Source: Proteobacteria bacterium UBA2363
GTDB lineage: Bacteria; Pseudomonadota; Gammaproteobacteria; Xanthomonadales; UBA2363
Direction of reading: 5' to 3'
Length of the DNA stretch: 64,000 nt
NCBI GenBank assembly: GCA_002344355.1
Contig: DDTN01000043.1
Coordinates: 1-64,000, forward strand
Below, piece after piece: positions 1 through 13,411 of the stretch (position 1 is its first letter; each line of letters begins with the position of its first letter). The notes under the pieces were generated by a model. The model searched no databases. It was not told the DNA's origin and worked only from the letters and a program-made list of their open reading frames with translations. Both the position numbers and the translations under genes were made by a program.

Positions 1-337
1 GATCCGTCGTCCCGATCCGTCGTCGCGATCCGTCGTCGCAATCCGTCGTCGCGATCCGTCGTCCCAAACCGTGATCCTGATCCGTGGTCCTGATCCGTGG
101 TCCTGATCCGTGGTCCTGATCCGTGGTCCTGATCCGTGGTCCTGATCCGTGGTCGCGATCCGTGATTGTGATGCGTGGTTGCGATCCGTGATCCCGATCC
201 GTGATTCCGATCCGTGATTCCGATGCTTGGTCGCGATGCCTGGTCGCGATGCCTGGTCGCGATGCCTGGTCGCGATGCCTGGTCGCGATGCCTGGTCGCG
301 ATGCCTGGTCGCGATGCGTGGTCGCGATCCGGGGACG
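1..337. repeat. 13-bp tandem array, 26 units, four sub-blocks
   Basis: The left edge is a run of 13-bp units in register from base 1 (first unit lacks its first base) to base 337. Sub-blocks differ: about 1-64 is near CGATCCGTCGTCG; 78-142 is five identical TGATCCGTGGTCC units; 156-220 is near CGATCCGTGATTC; 234-311 is six identical CGATGCCTGGTCG units. Identical neighbours inside each block suggest stepwise local amplification. Because 13 is not a multiple of 3, all three frames on the plus strand read the same 13-residue peptide cycle, which creates three staggered open frames that I do not believe are genes. The array probably continues left of the window. Confidence 0.95.
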
Positions 338-355
338 CTGGACCTGGTCACCGCA

Positions 356-430
356 CTTGCCGCGGCACCGCACTTCTCCCCTCCCCCGCCTGCGGGGGAG
401 GGGCCGGGGGAGAGGGCTGCCGCATGCAGC
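356..430. repeat. Dispersed palindromic intergenic repeat, copy 1
   Basis: A G+C-rich inverted repeat preceded by CACTTCTCCCC, with arms of the type CCCCTCCCCCGC / GCGGGGGAGGGG and a trailing GGGGGAGAG. The same block recurs near 6303 and 30388. It sits downstream of the kinase gene that ends at 544, beside the 13-bp array. The rest of 338-543 shows no gene I can support. Confidence 0.75.
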
Positions 431-543
431 GCCTGATGTCGCATCTTGCCGTGGCCGAGCGCCCCTGCAGCGATCCGCCCGTCGCCTGCCCCGACGATCC
501 TCGCTTGAACGTATCCCGTCGCGACCTGGTCGCCGGGATCGAC

Positions 544-2933
<2,390 letters not shown>

Positions 2934-2937
<4 letters not shown>

Positions 2938-3518
2938 GGCGCCGGCGCCGGCGGGCCGCCGTCCTGCAGCGCCCGGAACAGCCAGGCGCGCGCGGCCCGG
3001 AAGTCGCGGTCCAGGGTGGCGCGCGAGGCGCCCAGCAGCTCGCCGATGGCGGCGAACTCCAGGCCCGCGAACACCCGCAGCTCGACCACCCGTGCCTTGC
3101 GCGGGTCGATCGCCTCCAGTCCGGCCAGCGCCTGGTCGAGCGCCAGCAGGTCGATGTCCGGACCGGGCGTCGCCAGGCCCAGGCCGCTCAGCGTCACCCG
3201 CTCGCCGCCGTCGCGCTTGTCGGCCTTGCGCGCCCGCGCATGGTCGACCAGCACCTGGCGCATCACCCGCCCGGCCAGGGCCAGCAGGTGGTCGCGGTCG
3301 CGCAGCGGCGTGGCGACGCCGCCGAGCAGGCGCAGCCAGGCCTCGTGGACCAGGGCGGTGGGCTGCCAGGTGGCGACGCCGTCGCGCTCGCGCCGCAACT
3401 GCCGGCCGGCCAGCGCCCGCAGCTGCCCGTAGACCTGCGGCCACAGGGCATCGAGCGCGCCCGGTTCGCCGGCCTGCCAGCGGCGCACCAGCTCGGTCAC
3501 GGAATCATCGGTGGTCAA
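2934..3518 (-). CDS. ECF-type RNA polymerase sigma factor (Sigma70_ECF, TIGR02999-like)
   Basis: 194 residues. The N-terminal region (about 8-95) has the sigma-2 pattern, with ALAGRVMRQVLVDHARAR in the position typical of the ECF group found beside Ser/Thr kinases. The C-terminal region (about 125-185) has the sigma-4 helix-turn-helix around FAAIGELLGASRATLDRDFR. It ends in a Pro/Ala tail that overlaps the kinase start by 4 bases. No anti-sigma gene is adjacent; in this family the kinase partner is thought to take that role. Group assignment is from memory of the pattern. Confidence 0.92.
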
Positions 3519-3695
3519 GGTCGGCCGCTCCCCTGCGCGGAGCGCGAATCATAGCCAGCCAAGTCCGATGAGACATTGATGGCCGTCTCCACGCAGTACC
3601 CGGTGGGCGCCGTGGCTCCCTCCACGACCGCCCCGCCCGGCCGTCCCTCCAGGCGGCCGGGCACCTCCCTTTCCTGGACCACCGGAGTACCGACC

Positions 3696-4487
3696 ATGCA
3701 GCGCCGCATCGCAAGCCTCAGCCTCGTCCTGTCCACCCTGCTCGCCGCCGACGGCGCCCTGGCCAACGAGCGCGGCGGCGTCCTCGGTCGCCTGGGCGGC
3801 GGCAACAGCGACCGCGGCCTGGCGGTCAGCGCCGGCGTCGACGCCGTGCGCGGCCTGACCCTGACCGACGCCCAGCTCGCCGAGCTCGGCGCCCAGGCCG
3901 CCCAGGCCTTCGACCGCGAGAACCGCGTCGCCCCGGCCAGCCATCCGCAGGCGCAGCGCCTGGCCCGGCTGACCGCCGGCCACCAGGGCGAGCACGGCCT
4001 GGCCCTGAACTTCAAGGTCTACCTGGACGACACCCTGAACGCCTTCGCCCTGCCGGACGGCTCGATCCGCTTCTATGCCGGCCTGATGGAACTGATGAGC
4101 GACGACGAGCTGCGCTTCGTGATCGGCCACGAGATCGCCCATGTCCACCAGGGCCACGCCAAGGGCCGCTTCCGCACCGCCTACCTGGCGCAGGCCGCGC
4201 GCAAGGGCGTCGCCAGCCAGGGCAACACCGCCGGCGCGCTGGCCGCCTCCGACCTGGGTGGCGTGCTGGAAGAGCTGTTCAAGGCCCAGTACTCGCAGCG
4301 CAACGAGCTGGCCGCCGACGCCGAGGGCCTGGCCTTCCTGCGCCGCCACGGCCACGCCGAGGCCGCCGCGGTCAGCGCCCTGCAGAAGCTGGCCGGCCAC
4401 GGCGGCCGCGGCACCGACGCTTTCTCCAGCCACCCCGACGCCGACCGCCGCGCCCAGCGCATGCAGCGCCAGGTGGCGCGGCGCTGA
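3696..4487 (+). CDS. M48-family metalloprotease, exported
   Basis: 263 residues. The chosen ATG has a CCGGAG ribosome site 9 bases upstream and gives a signal peptide (MQRRIASLSL..., cleavage probably after ALA near 23); an upstream in-frame ATG at 3576 would bury it. Zinc motif HEIAH at 145-149 and the third ligand in ELAAD (Glu204) match M48 peptidases of the LoiP/YcaL/BepA type. It has no TPR tail, so it is closer to LoiP/YcaL than to BepA. Probable role: periplasmic quality control of outer-membrane proteins (inference). It stands alone, converging on the symporter gene across a strong hairpin. Confidence 0.92.
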   Translation: MQRRIASLSLVLSTLLAADGALANERGGVLGRLGGGNSDRGLAVSAGVDAVRGLTLTDAQLAELGAQAAQAFDRENRVAPASHPQAQRLARLTAGHQGEHGLALNFKVYLDDTLNAFALPDGSIRFYAGLMELMSDDELRFVIGHEIAHVHQGHAKGRFRTAYLAQAARKGVASQGNTAGALAASDLGGVLEELFKAQYSQRNELAADAEGLAFLRRHGHAEAAAVSALQKLAGHGGRGTDAFSSHPDADRRAQRMQRQVARR

Positions 4488-4493
4488 AGCCAC

Positions 4494-4525
4494 GCGGCCT
4501 GGCCGGCAGGTGCCGGCCAGGCCGC
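4494..4525. terminator. Bidirectional hairpin between convergent genes
   Basis: A 15-bp perfect inverted repeat (GCGGCCTGGCCGGCA and its complement, bases 4494-4508 and 4511-4525) separated by GG lies 7 bases past the protease stop and 8 bases from the symporter stop. There is no clear T run, so it may act as an mRNA 3' end stabiliser or a Rho-assisted stop for both genes. Confidence 0.7.
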
Positions 4526-4532
4526 TTCCGAC

Positions 4533-6122
4533 TCAACGGTTGCTGGGGATCTGCCCCGCCGCCAGGCGCGCCCGGTAGCTGGCCAGCTCGCGCTTGACCA
4601 CCGGCATCAGCAGGTAGACGCCGATCAGGTTGGGGATGGCCATGATGAACAGCAGGGCGTCGGCGATGTCGACGATGCTGCCGAGCTGCATGGTGCAGCC
4701 GACCACGGCCATCGCCAGGTAGAAGAACTTGAAGCCGTACAGGGCGACCTTGGACTCGTTGGCCAGGAAGCTGCACGCCTTGGCGCCGTAGTAGGCCCAG
4801 GTGATCATCGTCGAAAACGCGAACAGGAACACCGCCACGGTCAGCACGTACGGGAACCAGCCGATCACCGAGGCGAAGGCGTTGCTGGTGAGCTGCACGC
4901 CGTCGGCGCCGCCGATCGTGTGCTGGTTGGTGATGATGATGACCAGGGCGGTCATCGTGCAGATCACCACGGTGTCGACGAACGGCTCCCACAGGGCGAC
5001 GAAGCCCTCGGTCACCGGCTCGCGCGTCTTCACGGCGGAATGGGCGATCGGCGAGGAGCCCAGGCCGGCCTCGTTGGAGAAGGCGGCGCGCCGGAAGCCG
5101 ACGATCAGGGCGCCGATCACGCCGCCCTGCACGCCCTCGGCGGTGAAGGCGCCTGCGAAGATGGCGCCGAACGCGCCCGGGATCTGGCCGGCGTTGGTGA
5201 ACAGCACGAACAGCGCAGCGACGATGTAGATCGCCGCCATGCCGGGCACGAGCTTGGCGGTCACCGCACCGATCCGGCTGATGCCGCCGATCACCACGAT
5301 GCCGGCCAGGGTGGCGATGACGATGCCGAACAGCCAGCCGCGGCCGGCCAGCGGGCCCTCGGCGCCGCCGGTGACATTGAGCAGCTGCGAGTAGGCCTGG
5401 TTGGCCTGGAACATCGAGCCGGCGCCGACCGCGCCGGCCATGGCGCAGAACGCGAAGATCACCGCCAGCACCAGGCCGAAGCGCTTGAGGCCCGGGTAGT
5501 TGCGGCCCAGGCCGCGGCTGAGGTAGTACATCGGGCCGCCGGAGATGGTGCCGTCCGGCTTCTCCAGCCGGTACATCACGCCCAGCGTGCATTCCACGAA
5601 CTTGGTCGACATGCCGAGCACGCCGGCCAGGATCATCCAGAAGGTCGCGCCCGGTCCGCCGATGGTGATCGCCACCGCGACGCCGGCGATGTTGCCCAGG
5701 CCGACGGTGCCGGACACCGCCGAGGTCAGCGCCTGGAAGTGGGTGACCTCGCCGGGCGCCTTCGGGTCGTTCCAGTCGCCGCGGATCAGCCGGAAGCCGT
5801 GCCCGAAGCCGCGGACGTTGATGAAGCCGAAGTAGAAGGTGAACACCAGCGCGCCCAGGATCAGCCAGCCGACGATCAGCGGGAACATCACCGGTTCGGC
5901 ATCGGTGCCGCCGACCCGCACCGCGTAGAAGATCGCGCCCGAGATGGCGTCGGCCACCGGTCGCACCACGGCGTCGATGCGTTCGTCCAGGCTGCGCACG
6001 GCCGCCGGCGCGGCGACCTCGGCGGGCTCGACGCCCTCGACGGGCACGCCCTCCTGGGCGAGGACTGCGCCAGGAATCACGAGCACGGACAACAGCAGGG
6101 CGAACAGGCGGATCAAGGTCAT
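4533..6122 (-). CDS. Sodium:alanine/glycine symporter, AGCS family
   Basis: 529 residues. The core carries the AGCS signatures FQALTSAVSGTVGLGNIAGV and GGPGATFWMI, followed by many membrane helices and the GGPMYYLSRGLG loop. It imports alanine or glycine with Na+ across the inner membrane. The protein is longer than a typical ~450-490-residue AGCS member because it starts with a signal-peptide-like stretch (residues 1-22, ending VLAQ) and an acidic Glu/Ala/Val linker before the first core helix. The ATG at 6122 is the only sensible start. Substrate cannot be told from the sequence. Confidence 0.93.
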   Translation of the reverse strand: MTLIRLFALLLSVLVIPGAVLAQEGVPVEGVEPAEVAAPAAVRSLDERIDAVVRPVADAISGAIFYAVRVGGTDAEPVMFPLIVGWLILGALVFTFYFGFINVRGFGHGFRLIRGDWNDPKAPGEVTHFQALTSAVSGTVGLGNIAGVAVAITIGGPGATFWMILAGVLGMSTKFVECTLGVMYRLEKPDGTISGGPMYYLSRGLGRNYPGLKRFGLVLAVIFAFCAMAGAVGAGSMFQANQAYSQLLNVTGGAEGPLAGRGWLFGIVIATLAGIVVIGGISRIGAVTAKLVPGMAAIYIVAALFVLFTNAGQIPGAFGAIFAGAFTAEGVQGGVIGALIVGFRRAAFSNEAGLGSSPIAHSAVKTREPVTEGFVALWEPFVDTVVICTMTALVIIITNQHTIGGADGVQLTSNAFASVIGWFPYVLTVAVFLFAFSTMITWAYYGAKACSFLANESKVALYGFKFFYLAMAVVGCTMQLGSIVDIADALLFIMAIPNLIGVYLLMPVVKRELASYRARLAAGQIPSNR

Positions 6123-6299
6123 CGGCTTCCTCCCGGAAAGGGGGGCAGTCTAGCCCGGATTTCCCACACCGCGCCCGCGCCAGGGCGGCGGGCGCGTGTC
6201 GTGGCGCGGCGAACGGACCGCCTCGCGGCGATCTGATGGCCGTTGCCTCCCGGGTGAGCTGCAGCACCCGGCCGCCACCGACCCGCCGGGCCCCGGCCG

Positions 6300-6470
6300 C
6301 CCGTGCGGCAGCTCCGCACTTCTCCTTTTCCCCGCCCTGCGGGGGAGGGGCGGGGGAGAGCGCCGCTTCGGCCACGGCGCACCGCTGCAAAGGCATCGGT
6401 GCAGATCATGGCCAGCCCCGGCCCTCTCCCCCAGCCCCTCTCCCGCGCCGCGGGAGAGGGGAGCAAATGC
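6300..6470. repeat. Dispersed palindromic intergenic repeat, copy 2 (with second hairpin)
   Basis: Within the 483-base gap between the symporter and rmuC. It repeats the block at 356-430: CGCACTTCTCC, a G-rich palindrome around CCCTGCGGGGGAGGGG, and GGGGGAGAG. It then continues through TGCAGATCATGGC to a second hairpin at about 6421-6465 (CCCCTCTCCCGCG pairing with CGCGGGAGAGGGG). No coding region is visible in 6123-6605. Confidence 0.75.
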
Positions 6471-6487
6471 CGCTCCGAACCCGGGTG

Positions 6488-6599
6488 CCCTGCGCCCTGC
6501 GCCCTGCGCCCTGCGCCCTGCGCCCTGCGCCCTGCTCCCTGCTCCCTGCTCCCTGCTCCCTGCTCCCTGCTCCCTTCTCCCTGCTCCCTCCGCCCTGCT
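6488..6599. repeat. Heptamer array, 16 units
   Basis: Sixteen 7-base units in perfect register: six CCCTGCG, then six CCCTGCT, then CCCTTCT, CCCTGCT, CCCTCCG and CCCTGCT. It ends 6 bases before the rmuC stop codon. Block structure again suggests slippage expansion, so copy number is likely to vary between strains. Confidence 0.95.
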
Positions 6600-6605
6600 T
6601 CCCGC

Positions 6606-8084
6606 TCAGACCGCCCCCTCGCCCTCGTCCTCGTCGTCGCCCGGGCCGGACAGGCCCAGCAGGCTGTCGGGCAACTGCTTGCCGGGTGCGACGCCGAGGC
6701 TGCGCAGCTGCTCGGCGCGGCGCACCAGGTTGCCGCGGCCCTGGGCGAGCTTGGCCAGGGCCGACTGGTGCATCTTCTGGGCGCGCTCCAGGGCGTCGCC
6801 GACCTTGTCCAGGTCCTCGACGAAGCCGACGAACTTGTCGTACAGCTTGCCGGCGCGGTCGGCGATCAGGCGGGCGTTGCGGTCCTGCTCCTCGGTGCGC
6901 CAGATCTGCGCGACCAGGCGCAGCGAGGCCAGCAGGTTGCTGGGCCCGACCGGGATGATCCGGCGCCGGAACGCGTCCTCGTAGATCGCCGGGTCGCGGC
7001 GCAGCGCCTCCAGGAAGGCGCCCTCGACCGGCACGAACAGGAACACCAGGTCCGGTGCGTTGAGTCCTTCCAGCCGGCTGTAGTCCTTGCCGCCGAGCTG
7101 GACCACGTGCCGGCGCAGCGCCGCGACGTGCTGGCCCAGGTGGCGTTCCCGGACATCGTCCTCGGCTGTCTCGCAGGCGCGCTGGTAGTCGGTCAGGGCG
7201 ACCTTGGCGTCGATCACGATGTCGCGGCCGCCGGGCAGGCGCAGCACGGCGTCGGGCCGGTACAGGTCGCCGTCGCCGTCGCGAAAGCTCTCCTGGGTCA
7301 GGTATTCGCGGCCGCGCTCCAGGCCGGCCAGCTCCAGCAGGCGCTCCAGCTTGAGTTCGCCCCAGTAGCCCTGGCTGCGGCTGTCGGCGGTCAGCGCGCG
7401 GGTCAGGCTGTGCGCCTCGCTGCCCAGCTTGTGGTTGAGCTCGATCAGCTGGCGCACCTCGACCTGCAGGGCGGTGCGGGCGCTGCCTTCCTTCTCGTAG
7501 GCCTCGCCGACCGCCTTGCGGAACTCGCCGAGCTGCTCGCGCAGCGGCGCCAGCAACTGGCCGATCTGCTCGCTGTTGTGCTCGCCGAAGCGGCGTGCCC
7601 TGTCGTCGAGGATCTGGCCGGCCAGTTCCTGGAATTCCAGGCGCATGCGCTCGCGGGCCTGTTCGAGGTCGCGCAGGCGGTCGCCGGCGGCCTGCTGCTG
7701 CTCGGCCAGTCGCGCGGCCAGTTCGGCGGCGCGGCTGGTGGCCGCCTGCAGGCTGGTGCGCGCCTGCGCCAGCTCGCGTTCCAGGGCCTCGACGCGCTCG
7801 GCCCGGGTCGCCAGGGCGGCACGCTCGCCGGCCAGGCGCTGGACCTGCTCGCGGGCGGTGTCGAGCTGGCCCTCGCGGGCGGCCAGGCGGTCCCGGGCCA
7901 GGCCGAGCTCGTCGGCCAGCGCGCTGCGGCCGGCGGCCAGCGTGGCGATCTCGGCCTCGCGCGCCGCCCGGCCCTCGGCGACGCCGCGGCGGCGGCCGGT
8001 GCGCAGGCCCAGCCAGGCGGCCAGCGCGACCACGACGGCGGCGGCGAGGGCCGACAGGGCGATCAGGACGTGACTGGGATCCAT
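6606..8084 (-). CDS. DNA recombination protein RmuC
   Basis: 492 residues from the ATG at 8084. An N-terminal membrane helix (about 5-25, LIALSALAAAVVVALAAWLG) is followed by a long coiled coil (about 45-190) rich in Ala, Arg, Glu and Leu. A C-terminal nuclease-like RmuC domain (about 230-470) carries GYWGELKLERLLELAG, RPDAVLRLPGGRDIVIDAK and the FVPVEGAF stretch. Family knowledge: RmuC limits recombination at inverted repeats. An upstream in-frame ATG at 8153 adds 23 unhelpful residues. The gene is divergent from the peroxiredoxin across an 86-base gap. The tail is acidic (DDEDEGEGAV). Confidence 0.95.
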   Translation of the reverse strand: MDPSHVLIALSALAAAVVVALAAWLGLRTGRRRGVAEGRAAREAEIATLAAGRSALADELGLARDRLAAREGQLDTAREQVQRLAGERAALATRAERVEALERELAQARTSLQAATSRAAELAARLAEQQQAAGDRLRDLEQARERMRLEFQELAGQILDDRARRFGEHNSEQIGQLLAPLREQLGEFRKAVGEAYEKEGSARTALQVEVRQLIELNHKLGSEAHSLTRALTADSRSQGYWGELKLERLLELAGLERGREYLTQESFRDGDGDLYRPDAVLRLPGGRDIVIDAKVALTDYQRACETAEDDVRERHLGQHVAALRRHVVQLGGKDYSRLEGLNAPDLVFLFVPVEGAFLEALRRDPAIYEDAFRRRIIPVGPSNLLASLRLVAQIWRTEEQDRNARLIADRAGKLYDKFVGFVEDLDKVGDALERAQKMHQSALAKLAQGRGNLVRRAEQLRSLGVAPGKQLPDSLLGLSGPGDDEDEGEGAV

Positions 8085-8134
8085 GGCGGGTCCGGCAACG
8101 GCAGCGACGGCCATTCTAGGCGACCGCCATCCCG

Positions 8135-8140
8135 TATCAT
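8135..8140 (+). promoter_or_regulatory. Possible -10 element for the peroxiredoxin
   Basis: TATCAT stands out in G+C-rich DNA 30 bases before the start at 8171. I find no matching -35 hexamer at 16-18 bases, so this is a weak call. Confidence 0.3.
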
Positions 8141-8170
8141 GAGACTCCCCCACTCCTCCGGACCCCCCCG

Positions 8171-8647
8171 ATGACGATCCAGGTCGGCGATACCCTGCCC
8201 CAGGCCACCTTCAACATGCTCCTGGACGGCGTCCAGGCGGTCACCACCGACGAGGTCTTCAAGGCCAAGAAGGTCGTGCTGTTCGCGGTGCCCGGCGCCT
8301 TCACGCCGACCTGCTCGGCCAAGCACCTGCCCGGCTTCATCGAGCACCTGGACGCGTTCCGCGCCAAGGACGTCGAGGTCGCCTGCATGGCGGTCAACGA
8401 CGCCTTCGTGATGGATGCCTGGGCGCGCAGCCAGAAGGCCCCCAAGGACATCATGATGCTGGCCGACGGCAATGGCGCCTTCACCAAGGCGCTCGGGCTG
8501 GAGCTGGACGCCAGCGGCTTCGGCATGGGCCTGCGCGCCCAGCGCTTCGCCCTGTACGCCGAGGACGGCGTGGTCAAGGTGCTGCACGTCGAGGCGCCGG
8601 GCGAGTTCAAGGTCTCCAGCGCCGAGGCGATGCTGGCGGCGATCTGA
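8171..8647 (+). CDS. Peroxiredoxin, Prx5/AhpE-like thiol peroxidase
   Basis: 158 residues, the normal size for the Prx5 group. The peroxidatic centre PGAFTPTCS puts Cys48 where expected. A second Cys at 72 (VACMAVND) lies where hybrid Prx5-glutaredoxin proteins also carry one. The C-terminal LRAQRFALYAEDGVV is typical. It reduces H2O2 and organic peroxides in the cytoplasm, with glutathione/glutaredoxin or thioredoxin as the likely electron donor (inference). The region before the ATG is pyrimidine-rich and lacks a good Shine-Dalgarno site. Confidence 0.94.
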   Translation: MTIQVGDTLPQATFNMLLDGVQAVTTDEVFKAKKVVLFAVPGAFTPTCSAKHLPGFIEHLDAFRAKDVEVACMAVNDAFVMDAWARSQKAPKDIMMLADGNGAFTKALGLELDASGFGMGLRAQRFALYAEDGVVKVLHVEAPGEFKVSSAEAMLAAI

Positions 8648-8658
8648 TCCGTGCGGCC

Positions 8659-8682
8659 GGCGGTGGCCGGATGGCCACCGCC
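8659..8682. terminator. Hairpin after the peroxiredoxin gene
   Basis: GGCGGTGGCC and its exact complement flank a 4-base loop (GGAT), 11 bases after the stop codon. No T run follows. The remaining bases to 8854 show nothing I can name. Confidence 0.45.
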
Positions 8683-8854
8683 CTGGGCGCGCTCCAGGGG
8701 GTGCCCGGGGCGCCCGTGAGAAGCGGCGCCTGAGGCAGCCCGCGCCGTCGCCGGGACCGACGGCCCGCCCTCGCTGCGGCCTGTCGGCGTCGTCCGGATG
8801 CGTCCGCGGGCCGGCCAGGGGCCGGTCCAGGCCCTTGGCCTGTCCTGCCCGGCC

Positions 8855-11461
<2,607 letters not shown>

Positions 11462-11556
11462 CAGTGGTCCTTGCTGGAACGAGGGTGGCCGGCGCGCACG
11501 CGCGCGCGAGGCGCTGCGGAACGGCGCAGGTTCGCCGGCCCCGGAATCAACGCGAT

Positions 11557-11562
11557 ATTGTA
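11557..11562 (-). promoter_or_regulatory. Possible -10 element upstream of gyrA
   Basis: On the minus strand this reads TACAAT, in the most A+T-rich patch between gyrA and the divergent membrane protein gene. No convincing -35 was found. Confidence 0.35.
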
Positions 11563-11620
11563 GCCCAACGGGTCCGGTCGCGGTCGCCCGGCGGATGCCT
11601 GCCGGTGGCGCCCGACGCCC

Positions 11621-11626
11621 TATACT
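11621..11626 (+). promoter_or_regulatory. Possible -10 element for the membrane transferase-like gene
   Basis: TATACT, 33 bases before the chosen ATG at 11659, in otherwise G+C-rich sequence. The -35 region is not recognisable. Confidence 0.35.
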
Positions 11627-11658
11627 CCGCCGCCTTCCCGCCCCACGCCGCGCTGGCC

Positions 11659-13068
11659 ATGCCTCCAGAGCAGACCCGTCCGATGCCCGGTCCGGCGGCC
11701 CTCGCCCGGATCGCGGCGGCCATCGTGTTCCTGAAGCTGGTGGTGCTGGCGCTCGACCCGGAGATCCGCTTCTTCTTCGGCGATTCGGCCAGCTACGTGC
11801 ACGCGGCGCTGACCGGCTGGGTGCCGCCCGACCGCTCGCCCACCTACCCGATGCTGCTGCACTCGATGGGCGGCCAGGGCGGCCTGGTCCGGCTGCTGCT
11901 GGCGCAGACGGCGATCGGCGCGCTGTCCTGCCTGCTGGTGTGGGCGCTGCTGGTCGGGCCGCTGCGGGTCCGTCCGGCGCTGGCGGCCGGCGCCGCCCTG
12001 CTGCTGGCGGTCGAGCCCATGCAGCTCTACTACGAGCGCTCGGTGATGGCCGAAACGGCCGGCACCGCCTGCCTGCTCGGCATGCTCGCGGCGCTCGCCG
12101 CCAGCCTGCAGCTGCGCCGCCCGCCCTGGCTGGTGGTCGCGGCCGGCCTGGGCGTGGCCGCGGTCAGCCTGCGCGTCAGCCTGCTGCCGGTGGTGCTGGT
12201 GCTGTCCGCGCTGGCACCCCTGCTGTGGCTGCTGGCCGATCGCGCCGCGCGGCCCGGCCGCGGCCCGCTGGCTGCCTGCCTGGCACTGGCCCTGCTGTCG
12301 ACCTGGGCCGGCCACCACCTCTACCGCGGGTGGTACGGACAGGTGGCGGGCGTCGCGCCGGCGTGGATCGCCGACGAACCCTGGTTCCGGCTGGGCTGGC
12401 TGGCGCCGCTGGTGGACGGCACGCACCTGGCGCGCCTGGGCCTGGAGCCGGCGCTGCTCGACACCGTCGGACCTCCGTTGCGGGACCGGCGCGCCCGGGA
12501 GGCGCAGATCTGGAGTCCCGATGGCCTGGTCAACGTGCTGCGCCGGGCCGGCGGCGACCAGGGGCCGCGGATCGCCGGAAAGATCGCCAAGCGCATCCAG
12601 CGCGAACGGCCGATGGCGGTGGTCGGGCTGGGACTGGCGACGCTCGGCGACCATTTCGACGGCTCCTACGCCCGCGACCGCATGGGCAACGACCTCGGCC
12701 GCCACACGGTCGCCAGCGCCGCCTTCATCGACCGCGTCCGCACGCACTACGGCCACGACGCCAGCGACTGGCGCCACGACCGGGCGCCGGTGACGCGCGC
12801 CTTCGAGTCGGCGCGCCCTGCCTACACCCTGGCACTGCTGCTGGCGTTCCCGGCCGGCGCCTGGCTGCTCTGGCTGGCCTGGCGGCGGCGCGATCCGGTC
12901 GCCGCCCTGCCGGCCCTGGCCCTGCTCGGCCTGGCGGTCGCCTACGTGCTGTTCAGCCACATCCTGGTGTACCGCTACCTGCACCCCCTGGTGCCGGTGC
13001 TGCTGGTCACCCTCGCGGTGCTGGCCGACCGGCCGGGAAGATCCAGCGGCTCGAGCTTGCGAAGTTGA
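11659..13068 (+). CDS. Multi-pass membrane protein, possible GT-C (ArnT/PMT-like) glycosyltransferase
   Basis: 469 residues from the ATG at 11659; an earlier in-frame ATG at 11464 adds a non-membrane Arg-rich stretch that starts next to gyrA and looks spurious. Roughly ten hydrophobic helices are visible. The first loop holds GDSASYV (Asp42), an acidic residue where GT-C enzymes keep their metal or donor-binding Asp. A large soluble loop (about 215-390) precedes the last helices. Beside a polyprenyl-phosphate GT2 and a GtrA flippase, it would fit as the enzyme that uses the lipid-linked sugar (inference). Its last 62 bases overlap gtrA on the other strand. No specific family is certain. Confidence 0.72.
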   Translation: MPPEQTRPMPGPAALARIAAAIVFLKLVVLALDPEIRFFFGDSASYVHAALTGWVPPDRSPTYPMLLHSMGGQGGLVRLLLAQTAIGALSCLLVWALLVGPLRVRPALAAGAALLLAVEPMQLYYERSVMAETAGTACLLGMLAALAASLQLRRPPWLVVAAGLGVAAVSLRVSLLPVVLVLSALAPLLWLLADRAARPGRGPLAACLALALLSTWAGHHLYRGWYGQVAGVAPAWIADEPWFRLGWLAPLVDGTHLARLGLEPALLDTVGPPLRDRRAREAQIWSPDGLVNVLRRAGGDQGPRIAGKIAKRIQRERPMAVVGLGLATLGDHFDGSYARDRMGNDLGRHTVASAAFIDRVRTHYGHDASDWRHDRAPVTRAFESARPAYTLALLLAFPAGAWLLWLAWRRRDPVAALPALALLGLAVAYVLFSHILVYRYLHPLVPVLLVTLAVLADRPGRSSGSSLRS

Positions 13069-13411
13069 CCAGCATGCCGGCCAGCGAGCCGGCCGCCACG
13101 CCCAGCACCGGCCAGGCCTGGACCGTCGCCAGGCTGGCCAGCAGGGCGGCATAGACGGCGTAGTTGACCAGGCCGCCGCCGGCCATCGCCAGCAGCCAGC
13201 GGCGCAGTTCGGCCAGGCGGTCGCGGCCGCGGCGGTCGGCGAAGGTCCAGTAGCGGTTGCACAGCCAGGTGGCGGTCGCGGCGGCCAGGAACGAGGGCAC
13301 CCGCGCCAGGTAGGGGTCGACGCCGCCCGGTCCGACCAGCAGCATCAGCACGCCGGCATCGACCAGGAAGCCGAGCACGCCGACCACGCCGAAGCGCAGC
13401 AGCCGGGTCAT
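13007..13411 (-). CDS. GtrA-like membrane protein
   Basis: 134 residues with four hydrophobic helices and the GtrA pattern: RFGVVGVLGFLVDAGVL at the N-terminus, ATWLCNRYWTF in the middle and a SSRWIF ending. GtrA proteins are thought to flip polyprenyl-phosphate-linked sugars across the inner membrane. Its ATG overlaps the stop of the GT2 gene (ATGA, 13408-13411). Its 3' end overlaps the convergent membrane gene by 62 bases. It completes the usual GT2/GtrA pair. Confidence 0.9.
   Translation of the reverse strand: MTRLLRFGVVGVLGFLVDAGVLMLLVGPGGVDPYLARVPSFLAAATATWLCNRYWTFADRRGRDRLAELRRWLLAMAGGGLVNYAVYAALLASLATVQAWPVLGVAAGSLAGMLVNFASSSRWIFPAGRPAPRG

Noticed and set aside
1..337. CRISPR array
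   Set aside because: Units are contiguous and 13 bp, with no spacers and no cas genes.
3576..3695. Upstream ATG for the M48 protease
   Set aside because: It would add 40 Pro/Thr/Ser-rich residues before the signal peptide; the ATG at 3696 has a ribosome site and a proper signal peptide.
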